Assembly: GCA_004554395.1 (NCBI GenBank)
Contig: SFMP01000069.1
Location: forward strand, 1 to 33,524
DNA: 33,524 nucleotides
Source of the DNA: Myxococcales bacterium
GTDB taxonomy: Bacteria; Myxococcota_A; Bradymonadia; UBA4248
Direction of reading: 5' to 3'
The notes under the pieces were generated by a model that ran no database searches, was not told the origin of the DNA, and saw only the letters and a list, made by a program, of their open reading frames with translations. Shown piece after piece: positions 1 through 7,894 of this stretch (positions are counted from its first letter, which is position 1; each line of letters begins with the position of its first letter). The position numbers and the translations under genes were made by a program.

Positions 1-153
1 ATTTTAATCTACTAAAAACCGCCTGCGACTTTGCTCAACTTATCTCGAAAAACATTGGCGATTTTAATATATTTGAATACAAAAACATGCCAGCGTATCA
101 ATTTCTCTTGGAGCACAAATGATTATCCGTTGAAGATAAACGCCCCCAACACT

Positions 154-1032
154 CTAGGCCATCGCGCGACGAACGAGACTCTTCTCGCCATCGTCGAGCT
201 GCAAATAGCTCATGGCTTCTTCGAGTGTTTTGTTTAGCTTCGACATAATGCGCCTCGTCATCAACGCGAGCTGCTCAATCTTGCCACGTTCCCCACCCTC
301 AGTTCGGTAAAACTCTCTATAGCTCTCAAGTTTGCTACCCATGTCAAATTCCTCCGTTGCTTGATATTCATCGCATAATTTCTCAAAAATGTCGTCACCG
401 GTAATCTTGCCCAAAAGCCCCAACACCTCTTCGACGTGCTTGACTTTGACCGTCGGAAATGGTCATCTCTTCGGATCGCGAAAATGACGCAAACACAACG
501 CAATCATCTTGAGATCGCCTTCTAGCCTATCGATTTCTTCATCGGTGAGCCAACCAAGCTCGACGATGTGAATCGGATAATCGACAAACCACCGCTTTAG
601 CCGTTTGGGAACATCGCAACACTCACTCAATGAACGCGGTGCTGTCCAAGGCTTATCATAGCCAAAATACAAAACAACTGTAATAACTGGGATGAGTTTT
701 TCGCCCGATTTTGCTTGCTTCGACAACTCTTTGTATCCAAATGCGTCATACGACATAATTCGAATTGGCATGTCTTTCGCTGGTCTCGTCTGGTTTTCGA
801 GGCCAAATAACGCAATCTTTATACCGACGTCATCTCGCAAACACTTGATGACGTCGCGAAACTGATGATTCACGTGCCGATCCATCATCGAGATGAGATC
901 CGGCGAGGCCTCCGATAATTCGTCGGTCGAGATCGGGGTCTCATCGCGGTCGATGACAAAGGCAGTGAGAAACGCTGCGAATACGTCGTTCTTCGAGAGT
1001 AGTTTTTTCTCTCGCAAATCCAGCTCACCCAT
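154..1032 (-). pseudogene. Rpn-family PD-(D/E)XK nuclease/putative transposase, broken by an in-frame TGA
   Basis: Reading leftward from an ATG at 1032 with a GGAGG ribosome site 5 bases upstream, one frame runs 292 codons to a TAG at 154, interrupted only by a TGA at 463-465. The first part (about 189 residues) and the second part (about 102 residues) are in the same frame, so this is a point nonsense mutation and not a frameshift. The residue before it is part of RDPKR and the one after starts PFPTVKVKHVEEV; a Trp codon (TGG) is the likely ancestor. The protein resembles the Rpn/YhgA-like family of recombination-promoting nucleases: FRDVIKCL, a nuclease-like strand with LFGLENQ, then a second half rich in charged helices and a C-terminal EEAMSYLQL. 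Family members are typically near 300 residues, so the reconstructed length fits. A fragment of a close relative lies at 26318-26461. Other options: truncated but functional nuclease core, or readthrough. Confidence 0.75.
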
Positions 1033-1105
1033 ACATCCCTCCTTCGATGATGGTGGGCATGCCACAAGCCTGCCGACAAAACCAGAGCTCGACGCATGCC
1101 CTCTA

Positions 1106-1148
1106 CACTCCAATCATGTCGTTAAAAAAAAATGTGACGGTTTTTTTC
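1106..1148 (-). promoter_or_regulatory. Upstream element copy 1 (CCGTCACA between A and T tracts)
   Basis: Read on the minus strand this is an A7 tract, CCGTCACA, a T9 tract and then a less conserved stretch containing CATGATT. It lies about 75 bases upstream of the broken Rpn gene. The same sequence occurs in the opposite orientation at 2227-2271, in front of the lipoprotein gene at 2315. The two copies agree over about 25 bases almost exactly and more loosely for another 18. A promoter with an A/T-rich flank or a regulator site is possible; a terminal inverted repeat of a small mobile cassette is the alternative. Confidence 0.5.
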
Positions 1149-1279
1149 ATTCTTTTTTTATCAACTTTGTAACACTTTGTTTTTGCAACATTTTTTTACT
1201 TCACACAATTTGACACGGCTCAACTCTTATGCCATCATGGTTCAATCTACTGTCCTGTACGCAATTCACTAGGTGAGCT

Positions 1280-2182
1280 ATGGTTCTAGAAACGATTAAG
1301 AATGAATTCCCAATCTCTATTGGCTCTTGTCTCTTCGCAATTGCCATTGCGCTAAGCGTCCCAGCGACGGCACTTGCCGACGCAAACGACAAATCGCAGC
1401 CCGAGGCATCGGCGAGCGGCGACGCAATCGACGACGCCTGCTATGGACTCAATCAAAACGAAGACTGGTATCGACTCTTCAACCTCTTCTCGGCTTCGTT
1501 TAAGGCGGGCGACTACGACAAAGCCCTTGAGTACACCAGCGCACTCGAAGAGATTTGTGCCCGAAGCCCCATCCTCAATTATTCGATCGCCAATACCTAT
1601 GCCAAAATCGGCGATCGAGAACGCGCCAAACGCTACATCGTCGCTGCAACCGACAACCTCAACGAGTTTAGTACCACCTACGAAATGATCGCAAAAATCT
1701 GGTCGGCGCGTTGCGATATCGAAAGCTCCGATATCAAAAACGACACCGACGATGCGCTCAAGCGCGAAAACGAACTCAACGCCCAAGTCGAATCGCTCAA
1801 AGAACGCACCTATGAAGCTATCGACGCCGAAAAATCTCACTACGCCGCCATCATGTGGACGGGAACCGCCGTCGGCATCGTCGGCATCGGTTCCGTCGTC
1901 GCTGGTGCCGTGTTGATCGGTACCAAGGACACTGATCTCAGAGTTAAAGTAAATGTCGATGATATCAAGGGAGAAAAAGAAAAGAAACTCCCCATCGCTG
2001 ACAGCCACGAAATCAAAGCGGGCTACGCCCTTCTCGGCGTCGGCATCGCCGCCACGGTCACCGGTGCCATCATGGCGGGGCTCGGCGGCTATCACTACAA
2101 GCGCATCATCGACTCAAACCCCGACACCGCCATCTCGTTCAACGTCTCACCGACATCGCTCGCTCTCGGCGTCACTTTCTAA
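1280..2182 (+). CDS. Secreted TPR protein with two C-terminal glycine-rich membrane helices (paralog of 22533-23408)
   Basis: Predicted exported protein of 300 residues. The start has an AGGTGAG ribosome site at good spacing. A signal peptide ends near ALA-DAN (residue 34). Residues 50-150 hold TPR-like helical pairs (FSASFKAGDYDKALEYT, YAKIGDRERAKRYI), followed by a charged helix at 155-185 that could form a coiled coil. Two hydrophobic segments follow at about 189-214 and 248-270, both rich in Gly and Ala in a glycine-zipper style, joined by a charged loop. The protein ends in SPTSLALGVTF. The product of 22533-23408 has the same architecture and many identical stretches (YAAIMWTGT, HEI-AGYAL-GVG), so the two are paralogs. 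Function is unknown; a structural or scaffolding role in the envelope is a guess. No enzyme motif was seen. The gene sits between the two inverted copies of the CCGTCACA element. Confidence 0.85.
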   Translation: MVLETIKNEFPISIGSCLFAIAIALSVPATALADANDKSQPEASASGDAIDDACYGLNQNEDWYRLFNLFSASFKAGDYDKALEYTSALEEICARSPILNYSIANTYAKIGDRERAKRYIVAATDNLNEFSTTYEMIAKIWSARCDIESSDIKNDTDDALKRENELNAQVESLKERTYEAIDAEKSHYAAIMWTGTAVGIVGIGSVVAGAVLIGTKDTDLRVKVNVDDIKGEKEKKLPIADSHEIKAGYALLGVGIAATVTGAIMAGLGGYHYKRIIDSNPDTAISFNVSPTSLALGVTF

Positions 2183-2226
2183 CCCACTCTATTCACTGCA
2201 TTTTTTCTTCGACCGAAAAATATTTT

Positions 2227-2271
2227 GAAAAAAAACCGTCACATTTTTTTTTCGACGCCATGATTCGAATG
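2227..2271 (+). promoter_or_regulatory. Upstream element copy 2 (CCGTCACA between A and T tracts)
   Basis: An A8 tract, CCGTCACA, a T9 tract and a trailing stretch with CATGATT, about 45 bases before the lipoprotein start at 2315. It is the inverted copy of 1106-1148. In both places the element faces the gene downstream of it in the same orientation, which favours a shared promoter or operator over chance. Confidence 0.5.
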
Positions 2272-2314
2272 AACGGCAACAATGGCGTTGCCCTTTTCGA
2301 CAATGGAGCGAAGT

Positions 2315-2830
2315 ATGAAACGTTCACGGTTTTTCTCTATTCCTTTCATCACCCTATCTCTCTCTTTGGGGCTCATCGGTTGCGGCGACGATCTTTTCGA
2401 CGACGATATCGTTTGCCTGTGCGACACCACAAGCCCCTATTCGAATCCACCGAGCGAATTGCCTATGATGCGCCAATACAGCGGCAATTATTTCGATCAA
2501 ATCGATACATCCGACAACTGCAAGCTCCTAAAGCAAGCCATCGTCGGGCAGTGGCACGCCCAACTCCCCACCGGTCATCTGCGATACGATTTCAATCGCG
2601 ATGGCACTTATTCGCTCTACCGATTCAAAAACGATAGATGGATGATCACCGATAGCGGCAAATTCTGGATCTCCTATCGACTCATCCGAGGGCTCATGCG
2701 AGCCCAGTTCCACATGACGCTAGGCGACGATGTCGAATTTCCCATGTCGTTTTTTATTCAAAACGGCAACATCGTCTTCGAAGAAAGTGTCGGCGACGTC
2801 GATAAACCCGAATTTTATCCATATACATAG
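2315..2830 (+). CDS. Small lipoprotein with a lipocalin-like C-terminal domain
   Basis: A 171-residue predicted SPII lipoprotein. The start at 2315 was chosen over two upstream ATGs because GGAG lies 6 bases before it and the signal then fits (MKRSRF, hydrophobic stretch, lipobox LIGC with Cys23). After an acidic linker (GDDLFDDD) with two more Cys, residues 70-165 form one beta-rich domain: IVGQWHAQLP, LRYDFNRDGTYSLYRF, SGKFWI, then NIVFEES. The pattern 'IVGxW ... FxxDGTY ... W' is like small lipocalin-like domains found in many bacterial lipoproteins. The ligand cannot be told. The gene is preceded by the CCGTCACA element and followed after 114 bases by another lipoprotein on the same strand, so the two may be transcribed together. 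Confidence 0.75.
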   Translation: MKRSRFFSIPFITLSLSLGLIGCGDDLFDDDIVCLCDTTSPYSNPPSELPMMRQYSGNYFDQIDTSDNCKLLKQAIVGQWHAQLPTGHLRYDFNRDGTYSLYRFKNDRWMITDSGKFWISYRLIRGLMRAQFHMTLGDDVEFPMSFFIQNGNIVFEESVGDVDKPEFYPYT

Positions 2831-2944
2831 CCCAAGGCATCGACGCCACCAGACCGGGGGATCTGGCAATATCCCGAACTTGGAGCAATGCCAAAATTGT
2901 GCTACACAACCGAGACGCGGCACTTTTGCCGCCTAGGAGGATTT

Positions 2945-3565
2945 ATGCGCTCACTCATCTTGCTTTTATCGTCGCTTTGCTTCGTCGGTTGTGCGGCTTC
3001 GCAAAAGGACGCCGAAAAGATTAACTTCACCGAAGTCAAAGAAAACTTGCGCTTCGACAATACCGACATCAAACGGCAAGTCTTCGACATGAACCGCGAC
3101 GGCAAAGTCGATATGTGGAAGTTCTACACCATCAAACAAGGGCTTGAGCAAGACGCGCCGCCCGAATACGTCTTGATCCGAAAAGAGCTTGATCTCAACT
3201 TCGACGGGCGCGTCGACCGAATCATGTACTACGACGCCAAAGAAACGCTCGCTCTCGAAGAAATCGACACCGATTTCGACGGCCGCATCGATCGCGTCAG
3301 CTTCTACGACAACGGTCTCATCATCAAAACCGAAATCTATAGCGCGCAATGCCGACAAATCGTCATCGACGCACCGAGCAACGAACAAGTCTTCCCCATC
3401 TCGACGCGACACTACCGAAAAGGCATCTTCACGCGTGAAGAAACCGACACCAAATGCCGCGGAAAGCTCGAAACCGTCACGATATTCAACGACAAAGGCG
3501 AAGTCTCTCAAGTCGGATACGACCACACCGGCGACGGCATCATCGATGAATGGATTCGATACTAA
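2945..3565 (+). CDS. Lipoprotein with EF-hand-like calcium-binding repeats
   Basis: A 206-residue predicted lipoprotein. The start at 2945 follows a perfect AGGAGG by 4 bases; the longer upstream reading has no signal sequence. The signal ends at CFVGC (Cys16). Four DxNxDGxxD-type loops follow: DMNRDGKVD (48-56), DLNFDGRVD (83-91), DTDFDGRID (108-116) and DHTGDGIID (193-201), plus a worn copy near 168. Such loops bind calcium in EF-hand, dockerin and thrombospondin type 3 families. Between them are strands of the form IDRVSFYD and LETVTIFND, as in repeated beta-hairpin lipoproteins of myxobacterial relatives. A short GCGGC/GCCGC hairpin (2917-2932) lies directly before the ribosome site and could affect translation. 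No enzyme motif is seen; surface binding or structural function is inferred. Confidence 0.8.
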   Translation: MRSLILLLSSLCFVGCAASQKDAEKINFTEVKENLRFDNTDIKRQVFDMNRDGKVDMWKFYTIKQGLEQDAPPEYVLIRKELDLNFDGRVDRIMYYDAKETLALEEIDTDFDGRIDRVSFYDNGLIIKTEIYSAQCRQIVIDAPSNEQVFPISTRHYRKGIFTREETDTKCRGKLETVTIFNDKGEVSQVGYDHTGDGIIDEWIRY

Positions 3566-3612
3566 CCCATCGTACCAAACGCGCCTATAGCCCGCCAAAC
3601 TCCCCGTTTTGA

Positions 3613-3734
3613 ACGAAACGCCGCCCGCCGGGCGGCTGGTCTATTCAATACCGCCCAAATTCTCGCGTTAAACGAAACGCCGCCCGCCGGGCGGCTGTTC
3701 TAATACCGCCCGCCCGAAGTTCGATCGGGCGGCG
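3613..3734. terminator. Three GC-rich palindromes between convergent genes, probable bidirectional terminator region
   Basis: Two copies of a palindrome with arms GCCGCCCG/CGGGCGGC and a single central base lie at 3620-3636 and 3679-3695, within 59-bp tandem repeats that both begin CGAAACGCC. A third hairpin (CCGCCCGA, 7-base loop, TCGGGCGG) lies at 3710-3732. The region separates the rightward EF-hand lipoprotein from the leftward nadA. There is no T tract, so rho-independent termination is not certain. Confidence 0.5.
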
Positions 3735-3741
3735 CAAAGCA

Positions 3742-4647
3742 CTAAGACAAAGCCAACATCTTTTCGACGGGTCTCAGCGCCTGTTCCAATATCTCATCCG
3801 ACAATTCTATCTCGTGCCCATTCCCCTTCAGGCAGTCCAAGACATTTGCCAGCTCGACTTTTTTCATATTCGGGCAGAGAATCGACGGCTTCATGCCATA
3901 AAACGTCTTCTCGGGGAATTCTTTGCGCAACCGATAAATCATGCCCTCTTCGGTTCCCACGATATACGACGGCGCATCGTGATTCTCGACGTACTTCAAC
4001 ATGCCAGCCGTCGATAAGGCGGCATCGGCGAGTGCCACGACTTCGGGTTTGCATTCCAAATGCACGAATACAGATGATTCGGGATGATCGGCTTTTGCGC
4101 GCCCGATATCGTCGACCGATATGCGATGATGCGTCGAACAAAAGCCATTCCACAAATCCATCTTTATCCCCAAGCGGGCGTTCAAATTCGCCCCCAAGTT
4201 CTGGTCGGGCAAAAACAATATCGGTTGCGTCGTATCGAGTTGCTTCAATATCCGTTCGGCATTCCCCGATGTCACGCAAATATCGACGATCGACTTCGTT
4301 TCGGCCGTCGTATTCACATAGGCGATGATCAAGTGTTCGGCGTGATCGCGTTTCCAAGCGCGTAGCGCCTCGGGCTGGCACATGTCGGCCATCGGACACC
4401 CCGCACCAGGGTGCGCCGTATACACATGCGAATCGGGCGACAACAATTTCGCCGTCTCGGCCATAAACCGAACGCCGCAAAATAAAATGTTCTTCGCACC
4501 ACATTTCTTCGCCTTCTGGCTCAATTCAAGCGAATCGCCCACGAAATCGGCGATATCTTGCACCGATCCATCGACGTAATTGTGGCACAAAATCGTAAAC
4601 TCTTTCTCGCGCTTCAAAGCGAGTATTTCTTCTTGTATCGGCGTCAT
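3742..4647 (-). CDS. nadA: Quinolinate synthase
   Basis: NadA condenses iminoaspartate with dihydroxyacetone phosphate to give quinolinate, the second step of de novo NAD synthesis, using a 4Fe-4S cluster. The 301-residue product has the three expected cluster cysteines, C84 (GCPMADMC), C170 (GFCSTHH) and C258 (SILCPNMK), and the HNY motif at 22-24. Spacing matches the short NadA form. The start at 4647 was chosen because the next upstream in-frame ATG would run well into mgsA and add 49 residues unlike NadA. mgsA ends 8 bases upstream, so the two genes are very likely one transcript. No nadB or nadC is present in the window; the iminoaspartate source must be encoded elsewhere. Confidence 0.97.
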   Translation of the reverse strand: MTPIQEEILALKREKEFTILCHNYVDGSVQDIADFVGDSLELSQKAKKCGAKNILFCGVRFMAETAKLLSPDSHVYTAHPGAGCPMADMCQPEALRAWKRDHAEHLIIAYVNTTAETKSIVDICVTSGNAERILKQLDTTQPILFLPDQNLGANLNARLGIKMDLWNGFCSTHHRISVDDIGRAKADHPESSVFVHLECKPEVVALADAALSTAGMLKYVENHDAPSYIVGTEEGMIYRLRKEFPEKTFYGMKPSILCPNMKKVELANVLDCLKGNGHEIELSDEILEQALRPVEKMLALS

Positions 4648-4655
4648 TTGATTTC

Positions 4656-5108
4656 CTATTGACAACGTAAATTCGGGATAACTTGGTACGTCTGTTCTGC
4701 AGGCGTGTAATCCTCGGCATTCCAAAGCGGGCTCGACAATATGAGATCTGCACTCGAAAGATTGCACGCAATCGGTACGTTGTGAATTCGACATTGGCGC
4801 AACAACATCTGAATATCGGCTTCGTGCGGCTGCGGATTCAAATCGTCGATCAAAAATACGGCAAAATCGATCTCCTTGCGTACAACCATCGCCGCGATCT
4901 CCGTGTCACCGCCCATAGGTCCCGAGTGCATGCACTCGATATCGCACTCAATCCCATTGTCTCGATACGCTTTCTCGATCAGCGTTCCCGTCGTTCCCGT
5001 GCACACGAGCTTGTGATGCAATAAAAAATCGGCATTCTTCACCGCCCAAGCGATCATATCGATCTTCCGATTGTCATGCGCTACGAGCGCTATCGTCAAT
5101 GATTTCAT
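4656..5108 (-). CDS. mgsA: Methylglyoxal synthase
   Basis: MgsA converts dihydroxyacetone phosphate to methylglyoxal and phosphate, a bypass of lower glycolysis that relieves phosphate limitation or sugar-phosphate stress. The 150-residue product is close to the usual length of about 150. It shows the N-terminal LVAHDNRKIDM, the phosphate-binding TGTTG (37-41), the catalytic-site SGPMGGD (62-68, Asp68) and DDLNPQPHEAD (88-98). The start has TAGGAG 8 bases upstream on the coding strand. It is followed after 8 bases by nadA, whose enzyme uses the same substrate. Confidence 0.97.
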   Translation of the reverse strand: MKSLTIALVAHDNRKIDMIAWAVKNADFLLHHKLVCTGTTGTLIEKAYRDNGIECDIECMHSGPMGGDTEIAAMVVRKEIDFAVFLIDDLNPQPHEADIQMLLRQCRIHNVPIACNLSSADLILSSPLWNAEDYTPAEQTYQVIPNLRCQ

Positions 5109-5408
5109 CTCCTCGTCTCCTATAATCTCTCCGACGCTCTTATCTTTCGCTCATTCCGTCGTATTTCTTTCTCTAGCGATTTCTCTGTGGTCTCCCCCTC
5201 CTATTCCCCACATTCCGCATATTACACAATTACCTGCCAATAAATCATTTTTTTCTCCTCCCCCCATTCTCCCGCCAATCCCGCCCTGCATCCGCCCAGC
5301 GCCATCTAAAAATGGTCAAAATCCCCGTTTTGATGTATGACCGCGACCAAATGCGGCTTTGCTCCGCATTCTCCCTCACCATTCAACGATTCTATATAAG
5401 GCACGACT
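5109..5408. other. Intergenic region between divergent mgsA and the penicillin-binding protein gene
   Basis: About 300 bases with strong C/T bias on the plus strand. A perfect 7-bp hairpin (AATGCGG, 7-base loop, CCGCATT) lies at 5350-5370. TATATA at 5393-5398 lies 10 bases before the ATG at 5409; no good -35 partner was found, so it is not called as a promoter. Nothing else was recognised. Confidence 0.4.
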
Positions 5409-7814
5409 ATGGCCAAAGCGGCTAAATCTAAAGATACCAAACGCAGTTCGAAATCGGCGAAATCGATAAAAGGCAACGCAAAAACGCGAAATGCCAAATC
5501 TTCTCCATCTCTTCTCAAGCGATTTATCCGCAAGTTCTTCATATTCTGCCTCATCATGGGAGTCTTGGGCGTCGCCGTCGTCGCTTTCATGTTCTATTAC
5601 TATTCGCGTTCGCTACCGGGCATCTTCTCATACGACGACTATCAGCCGCGGCAAATGACCCTCATCACCGACCGAAACGGGCTCCCCCTCCTCGAACTCT
5701 ACGACGAACGACGAACCGTCATTCCATTCGACGACATTCCAAAACACATGAAAGATGCCATGATCTCGGCCGAAGACGCCGATTTCTACAAACACAAAGG
5801 ACTCGACTATTTCGGCATCGCAAGAGCCGTTCTGCTCGCCATTAAAAACCGCGGCGCTCGACAAGGTGCCTCGACCATCACACAACAAGTCGTCAAAAAC
5901 CTCATCCTAACACCCGAAAAAAGCATGGCGCGTAAATTCCAAGAAGCCATGCTCGCGCGACAAATCGAACAAGCGCTCTCAAAAGACGAAATCCTCGCCA
6001 TCTACCTCAACCACGTCTATTTCGGCCACAGAAACTACGGCATTGAGCAAGCCGCCCTCTTCTACTTTAGCGTACACGCCAAAGACCTATCCCTCAACCA
6101 AGCCGCAACACTCGCAGGCCTCGTACAATCCCCCGAACGCCTCTCGCCCGTTAAACACATGAAAGAGGCTACCGCACGACGAAATTACGTCTTGCGACAA
6201 ATGTACGAAAAAGGCCACATCGCCGAAGACATCTACCGCGAAGAAATCGCCAAAGACATCGTACTCAACCGCGCCAAGCGCGAAACTATCGGGCGCGCGC
6301 CATACTATACCGAACACGTCCGGAAAATGCTCATCGACGAATACGGCAAAGAATACGTCTACAACTCAGGCATGACGATTACAACTGCCCTAGACCTCGA
6401 TCTGCAAACAAAAGCCGAAGAAGCCCTGCAAAAAGGCCTCATCGACTTCGACGAACGACACTACATCAACAGACCGCTCAAAAATCCGACTAAAAAGAAA
6501 CCAAAAAAATACGAAAAAGATAAAAACTACGAAGCCACCATCGCCAAAATCGACGGCGATACCGTCTTCTTCGAAATCGACGGCAAAGTCCTCCCCTACA
6601 CGCCGACGCCAAGACAACGAAAAGAAAAACCGCTCGAAGAAACGTTCAAATCGGGACAAACTTGGTTCATTCGCATCACCGAATTCGACGACTCGGGCAA
6701 ACCCGCCAAAATAGCCATTCCCAATGGCCCCGACGGCGCTCTCATCGCCATCGATCCGCAGACACACGAAGTTCGCGCACTCGTCGGCGGCTACAGCTAC
6801 GACGTCTCCGTCTTCAATCGAGCGACACAAGCCATGCGACAAACTGGCTCGTCGTTCAAAACTTTCGTCTATGGCGCCGCTCTCGAAGCTCGTATCATCA
6901 CACCGACGACCATCATCGACGACGCACCAAAAGTCTTCCACATCCCCGGGCAAAAAACGCCATGGTCGGCCAAAAACGCCGATAACAAATACAAAGGCCC
7001 CATGACCGCCCGCACCGCACTCGCTCTCTCACGCAATACAATCGCCGTCGACGTCCTCGAACGCACCGGCATCGACAAAACGATACAATTCGTCCGAAAA
7101 TTCGGCATCAATACCCCCCTCGTCGATAACTATACACTAGCCCTCGGCAGCTCGAGCATGACAGCACTCGACGTCACCAACGCCTACGCCACCATCGCCG
7201 CTCACGGCATCTATAAATCGCCTAAATTCATCCTCAATATCGCCAAAAACGGCGAAAACTTGGCCATCCCCGTACAAGAACAACACCGTGCTATCGATCA
7301 AGACGTCGCCTACGTCCTCACTTCGATGCTCAAATCCGTCGCTACCGAAGGCACCGCCAAGCGATACCTCGCCAAGTTCAAAGGCGATATCGCTGGGAAA
7401 ACCGGCACGACTAACGCCACCAAAGACGCATGGTTCGTCGGATTCACACCACAACTCGCCGCCGGCGTCTACGTCGGATACGACGACCCAAAAACGCTCG
7501 GCCGCGGCGAAGGCGGTTCGACGACCGCTCTACCCATCTTCGCATCTTTCATGAAAAATTACGACGCCGACGACGACAAATCCCATTTCATTATCCCCGA
7601 TAATGTCATAAAACTCCCAGTCGATACCCAATCGGGGCTTCTCCCCGTCGCCGGACAATCGACGCGCGACGAAGTCTTCCTACAAGGCACTCAACCCACG
7701 CAATTCGCCGCCAACCCCGACGAAGATTCCGCTCAAAATTGGATGATCCGACAAATCCAAACGCAAACCGATAACGACGCTCAAGACGTCGGTTCCGACG
7801 AAGACGAATTCTAA
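5409..7814 (+). CDS. mrcA: Bifunctional penicillin-binding protein 1A
   Basis: Class A PBP: polymerises lipid II glycan strands and crosslinks the peptides in the periplasm. The 801-residue product has a basic cytoplasmic start, one membrane helix at about 41-63, and a glycosyltransferase domain at about 85-260 with the catalytic Glu122 (SAEDADF), GASTITQQ (153-160) and the ARQIE...YLNHVYFG block. A region at about 330-440 matches the inserted domain of PBP1A. The transpeptidase domain has SSFK (Ser481-Lys484), SRN (541-543) and KTG (664-666). The C-terminal tail after about 740 is acidic and Gln/Asp-rich. AAGG lies 7 bases before the start. It is divergent from mgsA. mrcA is used as the generic name; the assignment to the 1A rather than another class A subtype rests on domain order. 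Confidence 0.95.
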   Translation: MAKAAKSKDTKRSSKSAKSIKGNAKTRNAKSSPSLLKRFIRKFFIFCLIMGVLGVAVVAFMFYYYSRSLPGIFSYDDYQPRQMTLITDRNGLPLLELYDERRTVIPFDDIPKHMKDAMISAEDADFYKHKGLDYFGIARAVLLAIKNRGARQGASTITQQVVKNLILTPEKSMARKFQEAMLARQIEQALSKDEILAIYLNHVYFGHRNYGIEQAALFYFSVHAKDLSLNQAATLAGLVQSPERLSPVKHMKEATARRNYVLRQMYEKGHIAEDIYREEIAKDIVLNRAKRETIGRAPYYTEHVRKMLIDEYGKEYVYNSGMTITTALDLDLQTKAEEALQKGLIDFDERHYINRPLKNPTKKKPKKYEKDKNYEATIAKIDGDTVFFEIDGKVLPYTPTPRQRKEKPLEETFKSGQTWFIRITEFDDSGKPAKIAIPNGPDGALIAIDPQTHEVRALVGGYSYDVSVFNRATQAMRQTGSSFKTFVYGAALEARIITPTTIIDDAPKVFHIPGQKTPWSAKNADNKYKGPMTARTALALSRNTIAVDVLERTGIDKTIQFVRKFGINTPLVDNYTLALGSSSMTALDVTNAYATIAAHGIYKSPKFILNIAKNGENLAIPVQEQHRAIDQDVAYVLTSMLKSVATEGTAKRYLAKFKGDIAGKTGTTNATKDAWFVGFTPQLAAGVYVGYDDPKTLGRGEGGSTTALPIFASFMKNYDADDDKSHFIIPDNVIKLPVDTQSGLLPVAGQSTRDEVFLQGTQPTQFAANPDEDSAQNWMIRQIQTQTDNDAQDVGSDEDEF

Positions 7815-7894
7815 ATCGCCCACCATCCCCATCGCTCTAACGCCCCCCCCCGTTCCACGCTCCTCCTGGGGAGATCACCCGCGAGTCGCCTATC

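Noticed and set aside
463..465. TGA as a sense codon (code 4) in this organism
   Set aside because: All Trp in the housekeeping genes here come from TGG, and holA appears to end in TGA, so a single nonsense mutation is the simpler reading.
1352..2095. 247-codon open frame on the minus strand
   Set aside because: Lies opposite the TPR protein gene; its composition is the antisense image of that gene's codons and it has no ribosome site or family match.
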